This document shows positions 17,112 to 26,569 of a stretch of DNA of 64,000 nucleotides, piece by piece (the stretch's first letter is position 1; every line of letters begins with the position of its first letter). Location: positions 1-64,000 of the forward strand of contig CAWEFK010000035.1 of assembly GCA_963808315.1 (NCBI GenBank), in the 5' to 3' direction. The position numbers and the translations under genes were made by a program. Below the pieces are notes generated by a model, which saw only the letters and a list, made by a program, of their open reading frames with translations, was not told the origin of the DNA and did not search any database. The DNA is from Palsa-504 sp963808315 (GTDB taxonomy: Bacteria; Actinomycetota; Actinomycetes; Streptosporangiales; Streptosporangiaceae).

Positions 17112-18029
17112 ATGACCACTGCTGTCCCCTCTACTGCCCTCGTTACCGTCCAGCCCGCCTTCACCGACCCCGAACGGCTCGCCCTCGCCGGCTACCTGGC
17201 CGGATACCGAGGGCTGACCCGCGACGCCTACGCGCTGGACCTGCGCCAATTCGCCAGTTGGTGCCGCATCCGATCTCTGCCCCTGTTCGCCGTCCGCCGC
17301 GCTGACATCGAAGGATTCGCACGGGATCTGGAAGCCAAGGGCCGTGCCCGCGCCACCGTCACCCGGCGGCTGTCCACCATCGCCGGGTTCTACAGATACG
17401 CCGTCGAAGAAGAACTCCTGGACCACTCCCCGGCCGCCCACGTCCGGCGGCCGCGGCTGGACTATGAGTCTCATGCCACCGCCCTGGACCGCAACGAGAT
17501 GGGAGCGCTGCTGGTGGCCGCAGGGCTCGGACCGCCGTCCGAGCATGCGCTGATCTCTCTGCTCGCGCTGAACGGGCTGCGGGTCTCGGAAGCCACCGGC
17601 GCTGACATTGAGCACTTGGGCCTGGAACGCGGGCACCGGACCCTGACCATTACCCGCAAGGGCGGCAAGGTCGTCACCATCCCACTCGCGCCGCGCACGG
17701 CCCGGGCGATTGACCTGGCCACCGGCGAGCGCTGCGACGGTCCGGTCTTCCTGGCCGCCGGCGGGCGGCGGCTGGACCGGCACGGCGCCGGGCGGATCGT
17801 CCGCCGGGTGGCTCGGCGGGCGGGGATCAGCAAGAACGTGGGTCCGCACACGCTGCGGCACGCGTTCATCACCGCCGCGCTCGATGCCGGTGTGCCGCTC
17901 CGTGACGTGCAGGAGGCCGCCTCCCACGCTGACCCGCGCACCACCATGAGGTATGACCGGGCCCGCGGCAGCCTGGACCGGCATGCCACCTACATCGTCG
18001 CTGCCTACCTCGCCGGCGCCGCCAGATAG
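17112..18029 (+). CDS. Tyrosine recombinase/integrase (XerC/D-like)
   Basis: 305 residues from ATG 17112, preceded by GGAGGT at 17101-17106. The N-terminal SAM-like core-binding domain (LTRDAYALDLRQFASWC) is followed by the catalytic domain with Arg in NGLRVSEATG, Lys in ITRKGGKVV, His-x-x-Arg in HTLRHAFI, His in ASHADPRTT and the nucleophile Tyr in MRYDRARG. All active-site residues are present. It acts on DNA by strand exchange at a specific site; which site is unknown. It lies just right of IS110 copy 1 and no excisionase or phage genes accompany it. A strong hairpin follows the stop. Confidence 0.9.
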   Translation: MTTAVPSTALVTVQPAFTDPERLALAGYLAGYRGLTRDAYALDLRQFASWCRIRSLPLFAVRRADIEGFARDLEAKGRARATVTRRLSTIAGFYRYAVEEELLDHSPAAHVRRPRLDYESHATALDRNEMGALLVAAGLGPPSEHALISLLALNGLRVSEATGADIEHLGLERGHRTLTITRKGGKVVTIPLAPRTARAIDLATGERCDGPVFLAAGGRRLDRHGAGRIVRRVARRAGISKNVGPHTLRHAFITAALDAGVPLRDVQEAASHADPRTTMRYDRARGSLDRHATYIVAAYLAGAAR

Positions 18030-18047
18030 CCCCATCGGCTGACAGCT

Positions 18048-18075
18048 CCGCCTGGCGGCCCCGGCCGCCAGGCGG
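18048..18075 (+). terminator. Strong hairpin after the integrase gene
   Basis: A perfect 13-bp stem, CCGCCTGGCGGCC and GGCCGCCAGGCGG, with a 2-base spacer lies 18 bp after the stop codon. There is no U-tract, which is common for actinobacterial terminators. Confidence 0.6.
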
Positions 18076-18132
18076 ACATGCCCGTAGCCACCCGGTGACG
18101 ATGACCGCGAGGCAGTCGCTGACCGCGACCCC

Positions 18133-18220
18133 AACGTGCACGGGAACCGCCGATATGCTCGGCAAACCTGGTCACTGAGGTGGCCGCTGACGCCACGCCG
18201 AACGGGGTGATCTGCGCGGG
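18133..18220 (-). repeat. Dispersed intergenic repeat, copy B
   Basis: On the minus strand: GCGCAGATCACCCCGTTCGG at one end and GAGCATATCGGCGGTTCCCG at the other. The open frame reads AQITPFGVASAATSVTRFAE and then HIGGS. It lies between convergent genes. Confidence 0.6.
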
Positions 18221-18279
18221 CTCGGGAGACGGCTCGGTGGCGGGGCAGCTGGATGTGCCTGTATCCGGCCGGCCAGGGA

Positions 18280-19611
18280 TTAGCGCAGCTGGGCTAGCAG
18301 CTCGCCGTAGGCGTTGACGTAGCGGGCGACGTCCGTGCTGGTGGCGGGGACGGGGGTGGTTGGCCCGGCGCCGGGCAGCGCTTCCCAGATGCCGCGGTTG
18401 GCGAGCCAGGCCCGGATGAGCCGGGTGAGTTCGTTGTCGGTGAGCGCGTGCGCCTGCGCCCCGGTGCGGGGCATCGGCCCGTACCACTGCCCGGTGCGGG
18501 GGCCGAGCCGGATCACGGTCCATGGCAGCCCGGCCGAGCCGATTGCCTGCTCGATCCCATCGGCGAGCTGGCTGCCCAGGGCCGAGGTGTGCGTGTAGGC
18601 GTCCGGGACAAGAACCTCGGTGAGCGCCGTCTTCGCCGCCGCTGCGGACAGCGGGTTGCCGAACAGCGTGCCGCCGGTCGCGACGTTGAGTGCTGCATCC
18701 AGTTGCTCCCCCAGCCCGGCGGTGACCCCGTAGGCGCCCATCGGCAGCCCGCCCGCGACTGCCTTGCCGATCGTCACGATGTCTGGCTCTAGCTGCCACA
18801 GCCCGCTCGCCCCGCCCGGCCCGACCACGTGGGTGTGCGTCTCGTCGATGGCGAGCAGGGTGCCTTGCTGCCGGGTCAGGTCGCGGAGCGCCTGATGCCA
18901 GCCGGGCTGGGGCAGCAGCAGGTGCAGGTTGTTGGTCATCGCGGGCTCGGTCAGTACCAGCGCGACGTCGCCGGGTTCGAGCGCCGCCCGCAGCAAGTCA
19001 GGGTCGTTGAACTGGGCGATCCGCACCCGGCCGGTGACGCCCTTGGACAAGCCGCGCTGCACCGGGACGGCCCGGCCGGCCGCCAGATCCACCAGGCCCT
19101 CCTCGAAGTGGCCGTGGTAGTGGCCCTGGAACAGCACGATCACCTCGCGCCCGGTGACCGCCCGGGCCAGGCGGATGGCCTCGGTGTTGGCCTGGGTGGC
19201 CGAGAGCGTGAACTGCCACTGCGGAACCCGGTAGCGGCGGGCGAGTTCCTCGGCCACCTCCACTGAGGCCTGCGTGGGCAACAGGAACTGCGTGGACCGC
19301 GCCACCTGCGCCTGCACCGCGGCCACGATCGCCGGATGGGCATGCCCGCAGAACATCGCCATATCCGAGGCGTTGAAGTCGATATAGCTGAACCCGTCGA
19401 CGTCAGTGAAGCCCGGGCCCTGCCCATAGTCGATGTAAACCGGCTGGTCATAGTCCGATGCCATCCAGGCCATCGGCGTGCCATTGGGCATATGCGCCCG
19501 GGCCCGGCCGATCAGCGCCAGCGACCGTGGCCGGGCCTCCCGGAAGCGGGTCAGCTCCTGAGCGAGCAGCTTGCCGATCCTCGACCGGTCAAGATCACCA
19601 TGTGCCGTCAT
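18280..19611 (-). CDS. Class III PLP aminotransferase (GSA-aminomutase-like)
   Basis: 443 residues with the fold-type I, class III layout: FTDVDGFSYIDFNASDMAMF at the N-terminus, LSATQANTEAIRLARAVTGR for phosphate binding, LLAIDETHTHVVGPGG with the Asp contacting the pyridine nitrogen, and IGKAVAGGLPMGAYG with the Schiff-base Lys. Relatives are annotated as aspartate aminotransferase family or glutamate-1-semialdehyde 2,1-aminomutase-like. No haem genes are nearby, so a role other than aminolevulinate synthesis is more likely. It is transcribed alone and convergently with the integrase. Confidence 0.85.
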   Translation of the reverse strand: MTAHGDLDRSRIGKLLAQELTRFREARPRSLALIGRARAHMPNGTPMAWMASDYDQPVYIDYGQGPGFTDVDGFSYIDFNASDMAMFCGHAHPAIVAAVQAQVARSTQFLLPTQASVEVAEELARRYRVPQWQFTLSATQANTEAIRLARAVTGREVIVLFQGHYHGHFEEGLVDLAAGRAVPVQRGLSKGVTGRVRIAQFNDPDLLRAALEPGDVALVLTEPAMTNNLHLLLPQPGWHQALRDLTRQQGTLLAIDETHTHVVGPGGASGLWQLEPDIVTIGKAVAGGLPMGAYGVTAGLGEQLDAALNVATGGTLFGNPLSAAAAKTALTEVLVPDAYTHTSALGSQLADGIEQAIGSAGLPWTVIRLGPRTGQWYGPMPRTGAQAHALTDNELTRLIRAWLANRGIWEALPGAGPTTPVPATSTDVARYVNAYGELLAQLR

Positions 19612-19981
19612 ACCCGGATGCTAGAGCACCCGCCCGCATGCAGCACGCTCTGTCACGAGCCTTGGACGCGCTTGACAAGCGATATCCGTCGCTATGCGCG
19701 GGACGTCTTGTCGGCCTGTCGGCTGCCTGCGGCACGCCCGAAAGGACATTCTGTTGCGCTGTCTGGAAGGCGGGTCCCGGCATAGGACGCTGGTTAGACC
19801 GATGGGCGCAGGCGCAGGCTGGTTACCCGGAGATCAAGCTCACCGGGGCTCGCGCGGGCGACCATGATGGGGCCGGGAAAGGGCATCAGCTGGCCTGCCG
19901 GGAGCGGTTGAGGATCGCCTGGGGATTCCCCCGGCGCGGCCATGGTGTGTGGGGCCGGGGTGCTGGGGTGAGGCGGCCGGG

Positions 19982-20734
19982 TCAGTCGGTGATGTCGCGG
20001 TGCCGCAGCAGTGCGGCTCCAGCGGACAGGACCGCCGCGGTGTACGCGGCAAGGACGAGGATGGCTGCCCCCTGGCCGAGCAGCTGAGCGGTGGCGGGGA
20101 AGCCGATGGTGCGGGTGGCTGCGGCGGCCAGCCCGCCCAGGCCGTATCTCTCCACGGCGGTGCCAGCGTGCGGGATGAAGCCCAGCAGCGGCTCGGCGAC
20201 ATACAGCAGGGCGAGGACGGCGACGATGGCGCCGACCTGGTTACGGATGATCGCGCCTATGCCGGCCCCGAGTGCCGCGCCCAGCGCGGTCGCGGCTCCG
20301 CCGCCCGCGATGATGGCGGCGGCCTGGGTGCCGCTGATGCCGGCCGGGATGTGCCGGGCGGCCAGCAGCGGCAGGGTGATGGCGGTGGCCAGCCCGGTGG
20401 CGGCCAGGCCAAAGGCCAACCCGGCGGCGGCCATGGTGATGAGCTTGGCGGCCAGCAGCGGGATGCGGCGCGGGGTGATCAGGACAGCGGGGGTAATAGT
20501 TTTGTGCCGGAACTCGCCGGTGACCGAGAGCGCGCCGGCCAGCAACGCGGCGGTCTCGGCCAGGCCGGCGATGGCCAGGACAGAACGGGCGGGGCTGAAG
20601 CCCCCGGTGAAGCTGGTGGCTGCGGCGGTGGCGCCGGTCCCGCCGGCGATCAGGGTGGCGACGCCGACGGCGAGCAGCCAGTAGGTGCGGGTGGTGGCGA
20701 GCCGCAGCGCCTCGGCGCGTAGCAGCCGGGTCAT
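19982..20734 (-). CDS. ABC transporter permease (ABC-2 type)
   Basis: 250 residues with six likely membrane helices and the usual opening of ABC-2 export permeases (RLATTRTYWLLAVGVATLI), plus VTGEFRHKTITPAVLITPRR in the first cytoplasmic loop. The start overlaps the end of the upstream ATPase gene by 4 bases, so the two are translationally coupled and form one exporter. Substrate unknown; the divergent two-component system next door suggests a drug- or stress-responsive pump. Confidence 0.85.
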   Translation of the reverse strand: MTRLLRAEALRLATTRTYWLLAVGVATLIAGGTGATAAATSFTGGFSPARSVLAIAGLAETAALLAGALSVTGEFRHKTITPAVLITPRRIPLLAAKLITMAAAGLAFGLAATGLATAITLPLLAARHIPAGISGTQAAAIIAGGGAATALGAALGAGIGAIIRNQVGAIVAVLALLYVAEPLLGFIPHAGTAVERYGLGGLAAAATRTIGFPATAQLLGQGAAILVLAAYTAAVLSAGAALLRHRDITD

Positions 20735-21540
20735 GACGGTTCTACTTCGGTCGAGCCGGTCAGCTCGAGGTAGATGTCTTCCAGGGTTGAGCCGGGCCGG
20801 GCGGCCAGCAGTTCACCCAGGGGCGCCTGGATGATGCTCCGGCCGCGGCTGATCACGACGACGTCATCGACGGTCTGGGTAACCTCGGCCAGGAGGTGGC
20901 TGGAGATCAGGACCGCGCGGCCTTCCGCGGCCAGCGAGCGGAGCAGATCACGCAGCCACCGGATGCCCTGCGGGTCCAGGCCGTTGGCGGGCTCGTCGAG
21001 GACCAGGACCTCCGGGTCGCCGAGCAGGGCGGCAGCCAGGCCGAGCCGCTGCCGCATGCCGAGCGAGTAGCGTCCGGCCCGCTGCCGGGCCGCGCCTGCC
21101 AGGCCGACCCGCTCCAGCAGCTGTCCGGCCTGGCGGCTGGGTATCCCGGCCTGGGTGGCCAGCACTCGCAGGTGGTCGCGGCCTGAGCGGCCGGGGTGGG
21201 CGGCGGCGGCATTCAGCAGCGCGCCGACCGTCCGGGCCGGGCTGGGCAGCTGGGCATACGGCTTCCCGGCGATCACGGCGGTACCGGTGTCGGCGTGGAT
21301 CAACCCTAGGACCATCCGCAGTGTGGTGGTCTTCCCCGCGCCGTTGGGGCCGAGGAACCCGGTGATCCGGCCGTGAGAGACGGTGAACGACACATCCTCC
21401 ACCGCCACCAGGTGGCCGAACTTCTTACCCAGGCCGGCCACCTGGATCGCCGGGCCTGCGGTGATGGCCGGCCGGTGCAGGGACGCCTCCGCCGGGCGAA
21501 CCATCGGCTCGCTGCCCTCTGTGCTCATGGAAGTAGTCAT
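20731..21540 (-). CDS. ABC transporter ATP-binding protein
   Basis: 269 residues with Walker A GPNGAGKT, Q-loop region RTVGALLN, signature YSLGMRQRLGLA, Walker B VLVLDEPANGLDP and the switch His in LISSHLLAEV. The C-terminal part resembles DrrA/CcmA-type drug and bacitracin exporters. A shorter start at the internal ATG (MSTEG or MVRPAE) is possible. It pairs with the permease at 19982. Confidence 0.9.
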   Translation of the reverse strand: MTTSMSTEGSEPMVRPAEASLHRPAITAGPAIQVAGLGKKFGHLVAVEDVSFTVSHGRITGFLGPNGAGKTTTLRMVLGLIHADTGTAVIAGKPYAQLPSPARTVGALLNAAAAHPGRSGRDHLRVLATQAGIPSRQAGQLLERVGLAGAARQRAGRYSLGMRQRLGLAAALLGDPEVLVLDEPANGLDPQGIRWLRDLLRSLAAEGRAVLISSHLLAEVTQTVDDVVVISRGRSIIQAPLGELLAARPGSTLEDIYLELTGSTEVEPS

Positions 21541-21712
21541 GCCGTTCAGATTGGCCGTCCGGTGCCCGCCGCGACGTCGGCCAGCCGGCCATGAACACCC
21601 CCGTCTTCAGCCGGCCTGGGTATCGACTTTGGTAGGGGGGCCCGGGCACGGCCGACGGCTATCCTGGGCTTGAGATGCTGGGACTCACTCGGGACGATAA
21701 GCGCGCAGCCCG

Positions 21713-22947
21713 GTGGCAGCGGCTGCTACCGCCGGGCGCGCAGCCTCCGCTTGGCACCGGGCTCTGGCCGGCGCCCGGCTTGCCGATGCGGCTCTGTTCG
21801 GGTTCGCGGTTGCGCTGGGCGCCCCGGCGCTCAGCTATCTGTGGCACAGCCACGGCGAGGTCCTCGACGCCCTGGACCTGGCTTCTGGCGTTGTGGCGTG
21901 CCTGGCCCTGTGGTGGCGGCGCGGCCACCCGGTCGCGGTCACGTTGATCGCGTTCGGAGCCGGGTGGTTCTCCCCGCTGGCGCTGGGCGCCGCGCTTGTT
22001 GCCATCGGCACGGCCGCATCCCGCGCGCGAGGCCGGACGCTCCTTCTGGTCGCGCTGCTGGCCGTGCTGGGCAGCGTGGTGTTCCCGCTCGTCAACCCCG
22101 CAGCCGGCGAGATCCTCAAGATCGGGTTCCCCGCGTTCTTGCTCACGATGATCGCGTTCGGGTGGGGGCTGTACGCGCGGGCCCGCCGCGATCTGGTCGC
22201 GTCGCTGCGGGAGCGGGCCGCGCGGTTGGAGGCCGACCAGCAGCACAGCGCCGAGCTGGCGCGCGAGGCCGAGCGGCGGCGCATCGCCCGGGAGATGCAC
22301 GACGTGCTAGCCCACCGGCTGTCACTTCTCAGCGTGCATGCCGGCGCGCTGGAATTCCGGCCAGATGCCCCGCCGGGGGAGATAACCCAGGCCGCAGCCG
22401 TGATCCGGGCCGCGGCCGCTGCCGCGCTCAGCGAGCTGCGCCAGGTCATCACCGTGCTCCGCGAGGACACTGACGCCGTGGCCGGGCCGCCCCAGCCGGA
22501 ACTCGCCCAGCTCCGGGCCCTTCTCGAGGAGTCATCCGCGGCCGGGATGACGCTCCGGGAGCATCTCGACCTGACGGAAGCCGCACCGCTGCCCGCCGCG
22601 GCGCAGCGCGCCGCCTACCGGGTCGTCCAGGAAGGACTGACTAACGCGCGCAAGCACGCCCCGGGCGCCATCGTCGACGTAACCGTCACCGGGACCGCAC
22701 AGGCCGGGCTGGTAACCGAGATCGTCAGCCGCCCGACCCCGGATGCGCACCCTTCGGTGGCCGCCCCGCAGGCCCGGCGTCCGCCGGCTGGCCCGGACGC
22801 CGCGCCGGCTTCCGTCCCGCCGTCAGGGCCGGGGCCGGCCTGATCGGCCTGGCCGAGCGGCTGGCGCTGGTCGGCGGCGAGCTTCAGCATGGCACCAACG
22901 CGAACGGCGACTTCGTGCTCCGCGCGACCATCCCAGGGTGCTCATGA
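21713..22947 (+). pseudogene. Two-component histidine kinase, frameshifted near C-term
   Basis: A NarL-type kinase: four to five membrane helices at the N-terminus, then the HisKA_3 dimerisation box with the phosphorylated His (AREMHDVLAHRLSLLSVHAG) and the ATPase N box (VVQEGLTNARKHAPG). The frame breaks in about 22745-22830. In the next frame GAGLIGLAERLALVGGELQH, the G2-box region, continues to TGA 22945-22947. That stop overlaps the regulator start as ATGA, which supports this as the true end. The start GTG 21713 is uncertain. Without the G2 box ATP binding should fail. Confidence 0.75.
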
Positions 22948-23615
22948 CACCCCCGGTCCGCGTCCTCATCGTCGACGACGACGCGCTGGTCCGTTCCGGA
23001 CTGACGATGATGCTGTCCGGCACCTCGCAAATCGAGATCGTCGGCGAGGCCAGCGACGGGCGCGGCGTCCTGGCCGCCGTCGACCTGCACGACCCCGACG
23101 TCATCCTGATGGACATCAGGATGCCACGGCTCGACGGCATCGCCGCCACCCGGCTAGTGCGCGCACAGCCCCATCCGCCCGCGGTGATCGCGCTCACCAC
23201 CTTCGACGCAGACGAACTGGTCCTGCGAGCCCTGCAGGCCGGAGCCGCGGGCTTCCTCCTCAAGGACACACCGCCCGCCGACATCGTGCGCGCGATCGGT
23301 TCCGTGCACGCCGGCGACGGCACGCTCTCACCCCGGATAACCCGCCGACTCATCACCCTGGTCGCCGGCGATCCCGAGGCCGCCACCCGACGGGACCAGG
23401 CACGGCAGCGGCTCGCCGCACTGACACCGCGGGAACGCGAGGTCGCCGCCGCGGTCGCCGGCGGATCCTCCAACGCCGAGATCGCAGCCCGGCTGCACAT
23501 GAGCCTGGCCACCGTCAAAGCCCACGTCTCACGGCTGCTAGTCAAGCTCGATGCCGCCAACCGCGTCCAGATCGCCCTCCTCGTGCAAGACACCGCAGCC
23601 AGCCGCCCACGCTGA
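22944..23615 (+). CDS. NarL/LuxR-type response regulator
   Basis: 223 residues. Receiver domain: acidic pocket LIVDDDALVRSG, phosphorylated Asp in DVILMDIRMPRLDG, switch Thr in IALTTFD, Lys in FLLKDTPP. C-terminal LuxR helix-turn-helix: LTPREREVAAAVAGG, SNAEIAARLHMSLATVKAHV. The ATG overlaps the kinase stop, so the pair is coupled. It probably controls the divergent ABC exporter at 19982-21540; this is inferred from adjacency. Confidence 0.9.
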   Translation: MTPPVRVLIVDDDALVRSGLTMMLSGTSQIEIVGEASDGRGVLAAVDLHDPDVILMDIRMPRLDGIAATRLVRAQPHPPAVIALTTFDADELVLRALQAGAAGFLLKDTPPADIVRAIGSVHAGDGTLSPRITRRLITLVAGDPEAATRRDQARQRLAALTPREREVAAAVAGGSSNAEIAARLHMSLATVKAHVSRLLVKLDAANRVQIALLVQDTAASRPR

Positions 23616-23696
23616 TCTATAACACACGATCAGCCCCGCGGAAATGGCCGATCTGTGCGCCATCAGGACTCAGCGCGCAGATGCCGCCAGGTGTAA

Positions 23697-23974
23697 AGAT
23701 TCGGCAGGGAGGATGGGGATAGTACTTCCGGCCCGGCTTGCACGGTTTTGCGGTGGTGCGGGCGTAGGGTCGGGGGCCTGGGTCCCGGCCTGACCTCCGA
23801 ATCGGCTGACGCCCTCGCGGGCTGTCCTTCTAACGATTTGCCGGCCGGGTCCCAGGTTTATGGCAACTGCCGGCGTGCCGGTCTGATCTGCCCGTCCTGT
23901 GCAAGAGGCCGGGGTTCACAGGTCCGACGGCCAGCGGGTGCGTGCCACCCCTTCAACCAGAGAAAAGGGATGGC
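23697..23974 (+). ncRNA. Candidate IS110 bridge RNA region, copy 2
   Basis: Aligned with 15391-15666. The hairpin at 23777-23856 has arms CCTGGGTCCCGGCC and GGCCGGGTCCCAGG, and its internal loop carries CTAACGATTTGCC. The loop at 23857-23880 differs from copy 1 in sequence and length, as expected for a guide segment adapted to another site. Evidence is positional and structural. Confidence 0.5.
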
Positions 23975-25015
23975 ATGACCATCGTAGAGACACGCGTCAT
24001 TACCGGCGGCGTGGACACCCACGCCGATATGCATGTCGCCGCCGCGCTGGATCCCATCGGCGGGCTGCTCGGCGCCGGGGAGTTCCCGGTCACCCCGGCC
24101 GGCTACACCCGCCTGCTCGGCTGGCTGAGCGGGTTCGGGACCGTCGCCCTGGCCGGCGTAGAGGGGACCGGCAGCTACGGCGCAGGCCTGGCCCGCCACA
24201 TCACCGCGGCCGGCGTCCGGGTCGTCGAGGCAGCCCGTTCGGACCGCCAGGACCGCCGCCGTCAGGGCAAGTCCGACCCGCTGGATGCGGTCAGCGCTGC
24301 CCGGGCTGCCCAGTCGGGCCGGGCTCACGGCGCGCCGAAGGGCCGCGACGGCGCCGTGGAGGCGATCCGCACGCTGATGGTCGCCAAGCGCAGCGCCCGC
24401 TCCGAACGGACCCAGACCATCAACCAGGCCCGGTCCCTGATCGTGACCGGGCCCGGTGACCTGCGCACGCGGTTTGCCCGGCACACGGTCACCGCCCTGG
24501 TCAGCGAGCTGGCGGCGCTGCGCCCCCGGCCCGGCGGTGCTGTCAGCTATGCCACCCGCATCGCGCTGCGGGAGCTAGGGCGGCGCGCTGAGTTCCCCGG
24601 CGGCCAGCTCGAGCGCCTGGATGAGCTCATCGTCCCCCTGGTGACCGCCCGCGCCCCGGACCTGCTCGCGTTGCACGGCGTCGGCCCGGACACCGCCGCG
24701 CTCCTGCTGATCGCAGCGGGCGATCATCCCGCGCGGCTGCGCTCCGAGGCAGCCTGGGCGCACCTGTGCGCTGTCGCCCCCATCCCGGCATCGCCGGGGA
24801 AAGTCACCCGCCACCGTCTCAACCCCGGCGGCAACCGCGAGGCCAGCCATGCCCGGTGGAGGATCGTGATCACCCGGATGAGCTCCCATGCCCCGACGCG
24901 GGCCTACGTCGAGCGGCGCAGTGAGCAAGGCCTGCCGGAGAAGGAGATCATCCGCTGCCTCAAGCGTTACGTCGCCCGCGAGGTCTACCGCCACCTCCGC
25001 GCCGCCGACGGCTAA
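23975..25015 (+). CDS. IS110-family transposase, intact frame
   Basis: 346 residues from ATG 23975, after AAAAGGG. DEDD N-terminal domain (GGVDTHADMHVAAALD, GVEGTGSYGAGLARH, KSDPLDAVSAARAA) and C-terminal Transposase_20 domain (GVGPDTAALLLIAAGDHP, LCAVAPIPASPGKVTRHR). In IS110 proteins the nucleophile Ser is in the C-terminal domain, and relatives here read Ala-Ser-Ser-Gly; this copy reads Ala-Ser-Pro-Gly. If the second Ser is the nucleophile this protein is inactive, even though the frame is open. An in-frame start at 23942 also exists but lacks a ribosome site. Confidence 0.85.
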   Translation: MTIVETRVITGGVDTHADMHVAAALDPIGGLLGAGEFPVTPAGYTRLLGWLSGFGTVALAGVEGTGSYGAGLARHITAAGVRVVEAARSDRQDRRRQGKSDPLDAVSAARAAQSGRAHGAPKGRDGAVEAIRTLMVAKRSARSERTQTINQARSLIVTGPGDLRTRFARHTVTALVSELAALRPRPGGAVSYATRIALRELGRRAEFPGGQLERLDELIVPLVTARAPDLLALHGVGPDTAALLLIAAGDHPARLRSEAAWAHLCAVAPIPASPGKVTRHRLNPGGNREASHARWRIVITRMSSHAPTRAYVERRSEQGLPEKEIIRCLKRYVAREVYRHLRAADG

Positions 25016-25025
25016 CACCCAGACC

Positions 25026-25099
25026 CCGGGGACGGCCTGACCCGCTAACCGGCTGCCGCATCCATGCTGGCCTGCTAACGATTCGTCGGCCGTCCCCGG
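25026..25099 (+). ncRNA. Right-end stem-loop of IS110 copy 2
   Basis: A perfect 12-bp stem, CCGGGGACGGCC with GGCCGTCCCCGG. The loop carries CTAACCGGCTGCCGC and CTAACGATTCGTC. The latter nearly repeats CTAACGATTTGCC of the left-end hairpin of the same element, so left and right hairpins appear related to each other. Confidence 0.45.
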
Positions 25100-25270
25100 C
25101 CCCGTTCCGCCTTGCTGGGCGTGACCTCATAAGAGCTTTCCCTCACCCGAGTGGACCTTCCCTGTCTTGTCCGCAACCCAGCAAACTAGCCCTTCCTCTA
25201 TCCTTTTCAGCACCCAGAAATGAGATCAGAAAATGCCCCGCGAATTCCTTGACAAGACATAGGAGCATCG

Positions 25271-25680
25271 TTATGCGCGGTTTGATCCCTAGCGTATCTT
25301 TCGTTCGTCACGGTGCGTCATTCCCGACCCTCCGCAGGGGCAGCTGGTTGGGCTGGCTGATCAAGTGAGTGGTCGGCGGCGGCCGGTCTTCGGGCCGCGG
25401 GCAGCACGCCTGGTCCGAGGCGCAGGCGCGCTGGCTGACCGGCTACGGCGGCCAACGGTACGGCGGCAGCGCGCGCGGCGCGCGGGCCCGCCGCCACTAC
25501 GACCTCATCATGAAGGACTGACCCCCACAGCAGACCCCGCAGTCGGCTCACCATGCACCCGCTTGGTCTGAATATTTATGCGTCCAGCCCTGCACTGAGA
25601 ATGCGCGCTTCTGCCGCCGATCGGGTCGCGGTTCTTCTGTCGGCGCCGGTCGCCGAATGCCGACTATATCGGCAAAGCGG
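25271..25680. other. Spacer with a possible gene relic
   Basis: A GTG-started plus-strand frame at 25369-25521 encodes about 50 residues (SEAQARWLTGYGGQRYGG, ending RRHYDLIMKD) with protein-like composition. There is no convincing ribosome site or family. It could be the 3' end of a gene cut off by the IS110 insertion. Nothing else is supported. Confidence 0.3.
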
Positions 25681-25944
25681 CTAGTCGTCGTCTCCTGCGG
25701 TTTGGTCGCTGGGAACGGCGAGCCCGACGCCTTCGCCTGATTCTCGTACCGTCTGCTCCGTACGGGCGGCACCGGGGTGACCGGGGACTTGCCCGCCTGT
25801 AGGGACACCCGTCAAGTCGGCGCCTGGCTCGACATCGAACGCCAGTCCTTCCGGGCGCTCGGCCTTGTCGGACGGCACGACCGGTAGAGGAGCAGGATTC
25901 TGGTAGCGGTCGGCTGCTGTGCCAGCCTCGTTCTGATCAGTCAT
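25681..25944 (-). CDS. Small acidic Pro/Gly-rich protein, unknown
   Basis: 87 residues from ATG 25944, preceded by GAGGAG at suitable distance on the minus strand. It is rich in Gly, Pro, Asp and Glu, with no hydrophobic segment (LPVVPSDKAERPEGLAFDV, GGQVPGHPGAARTEQ). It looks intrinsically disordered. No family is recognised and the neighbours give no functional hint. Confidence 0.5.
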   Translation of the reverse strand: MTDQNEAGTAADRYQNPAPLPVVPSDKAERPEGLAFDVEPGADLTGVPTGGQVPGHPGAARTEQTVRESGEGVGLAVPSDQTAGDDD

Positions 25945-26088
25945 GAGTAATCAACTCTCCTCACCATGAAACGGCCGTATACCCGCCAAACGACCGCCGA
26001 AACGGCCCAGTTCTGAGGCCGGCGCTGCTGGCGAGGTTCCGGCCTGTCCTGGCAGCACTGATCGAGATGTCGCCGCTGATGACGTGGC

Positions 26089-26289
26089 GTGGTGGCGATG
26101 CGGGCCGGCCCCGTGATCCGGGCAGTGGACAGCGACCCGCTGCTGTGGGCCCGGGACTACCCCGGTGCCGTCATGCCGCTGCCAGCGGAAGGCTGGGAAC
26201 TAGCCGACGCTATCCAGGTCAGCGACCATACGGGACGACGGCTCGTTGTTATCCCCTGTGGACCGCTGCCGAAGGCAGGAGCGACCTGA
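26089..26289 (+). CDS. Small hypothetical protein, 66 residues
   Basis: GTG-started frame with protein-like content (VDSDPLLWARDYPGAVMPLP, then HTGRRLVVIPCGPLPK). No strong ribosome site, no family recognised. The frame ends before another short open stretch (LEATVENRAESPVVEVD, 26285-26360), so it could be part of a larger broken gene. Confidence 0.35.
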   Translation: MVAMRAGPVIRAVDSDPLLWARDYPGAVMPLPAEGWELADAIQVSDHTGRRLVVIPCGPLPKAGAT

Positions 26290-26569
26290 CGCTGGAAGCC
26301 ACGGTCGAGAACCGCGCCGAAAGCCCCGTCGTGGAGGTAGACAACATCCACGTGCTGTAGCTGTCCGTCCCTCCGGTGCGATGACGGTGAGGGGGGACCT
26401 GGCTGCTCCGGGGCGCCCTCAGCTGCCGCCGTGGCCGTGCCGCGATGCCGCCGGTCCCGGCGGGTCAAGCTCGCCGGCTGACCGTGACCGGGTTTCCAAG
26501 TCCGCGGCCATGCGCCGGCAGCCCGGAAGTGCCGGGATCTCGTCATGGAGAACAGGATCCCGTCATGGG

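Larger units (their letters stand above)
23697..25270 (+). mobile_element. IS110-family element, copy 2
   Basis: Same organisation and about the same length (1.57 kb) as copy 1. Similarity starts near AGATTCGGCAGGGAG and ends at CATAGGAGCATCG. Both right ends carry a TTGACA hexamer about 20 bp inside the border (25249 here, 16933 in copy 1). A dispersed repeat core lies just outside each left end (about 23636 and 15333). Confidence 0.8.
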
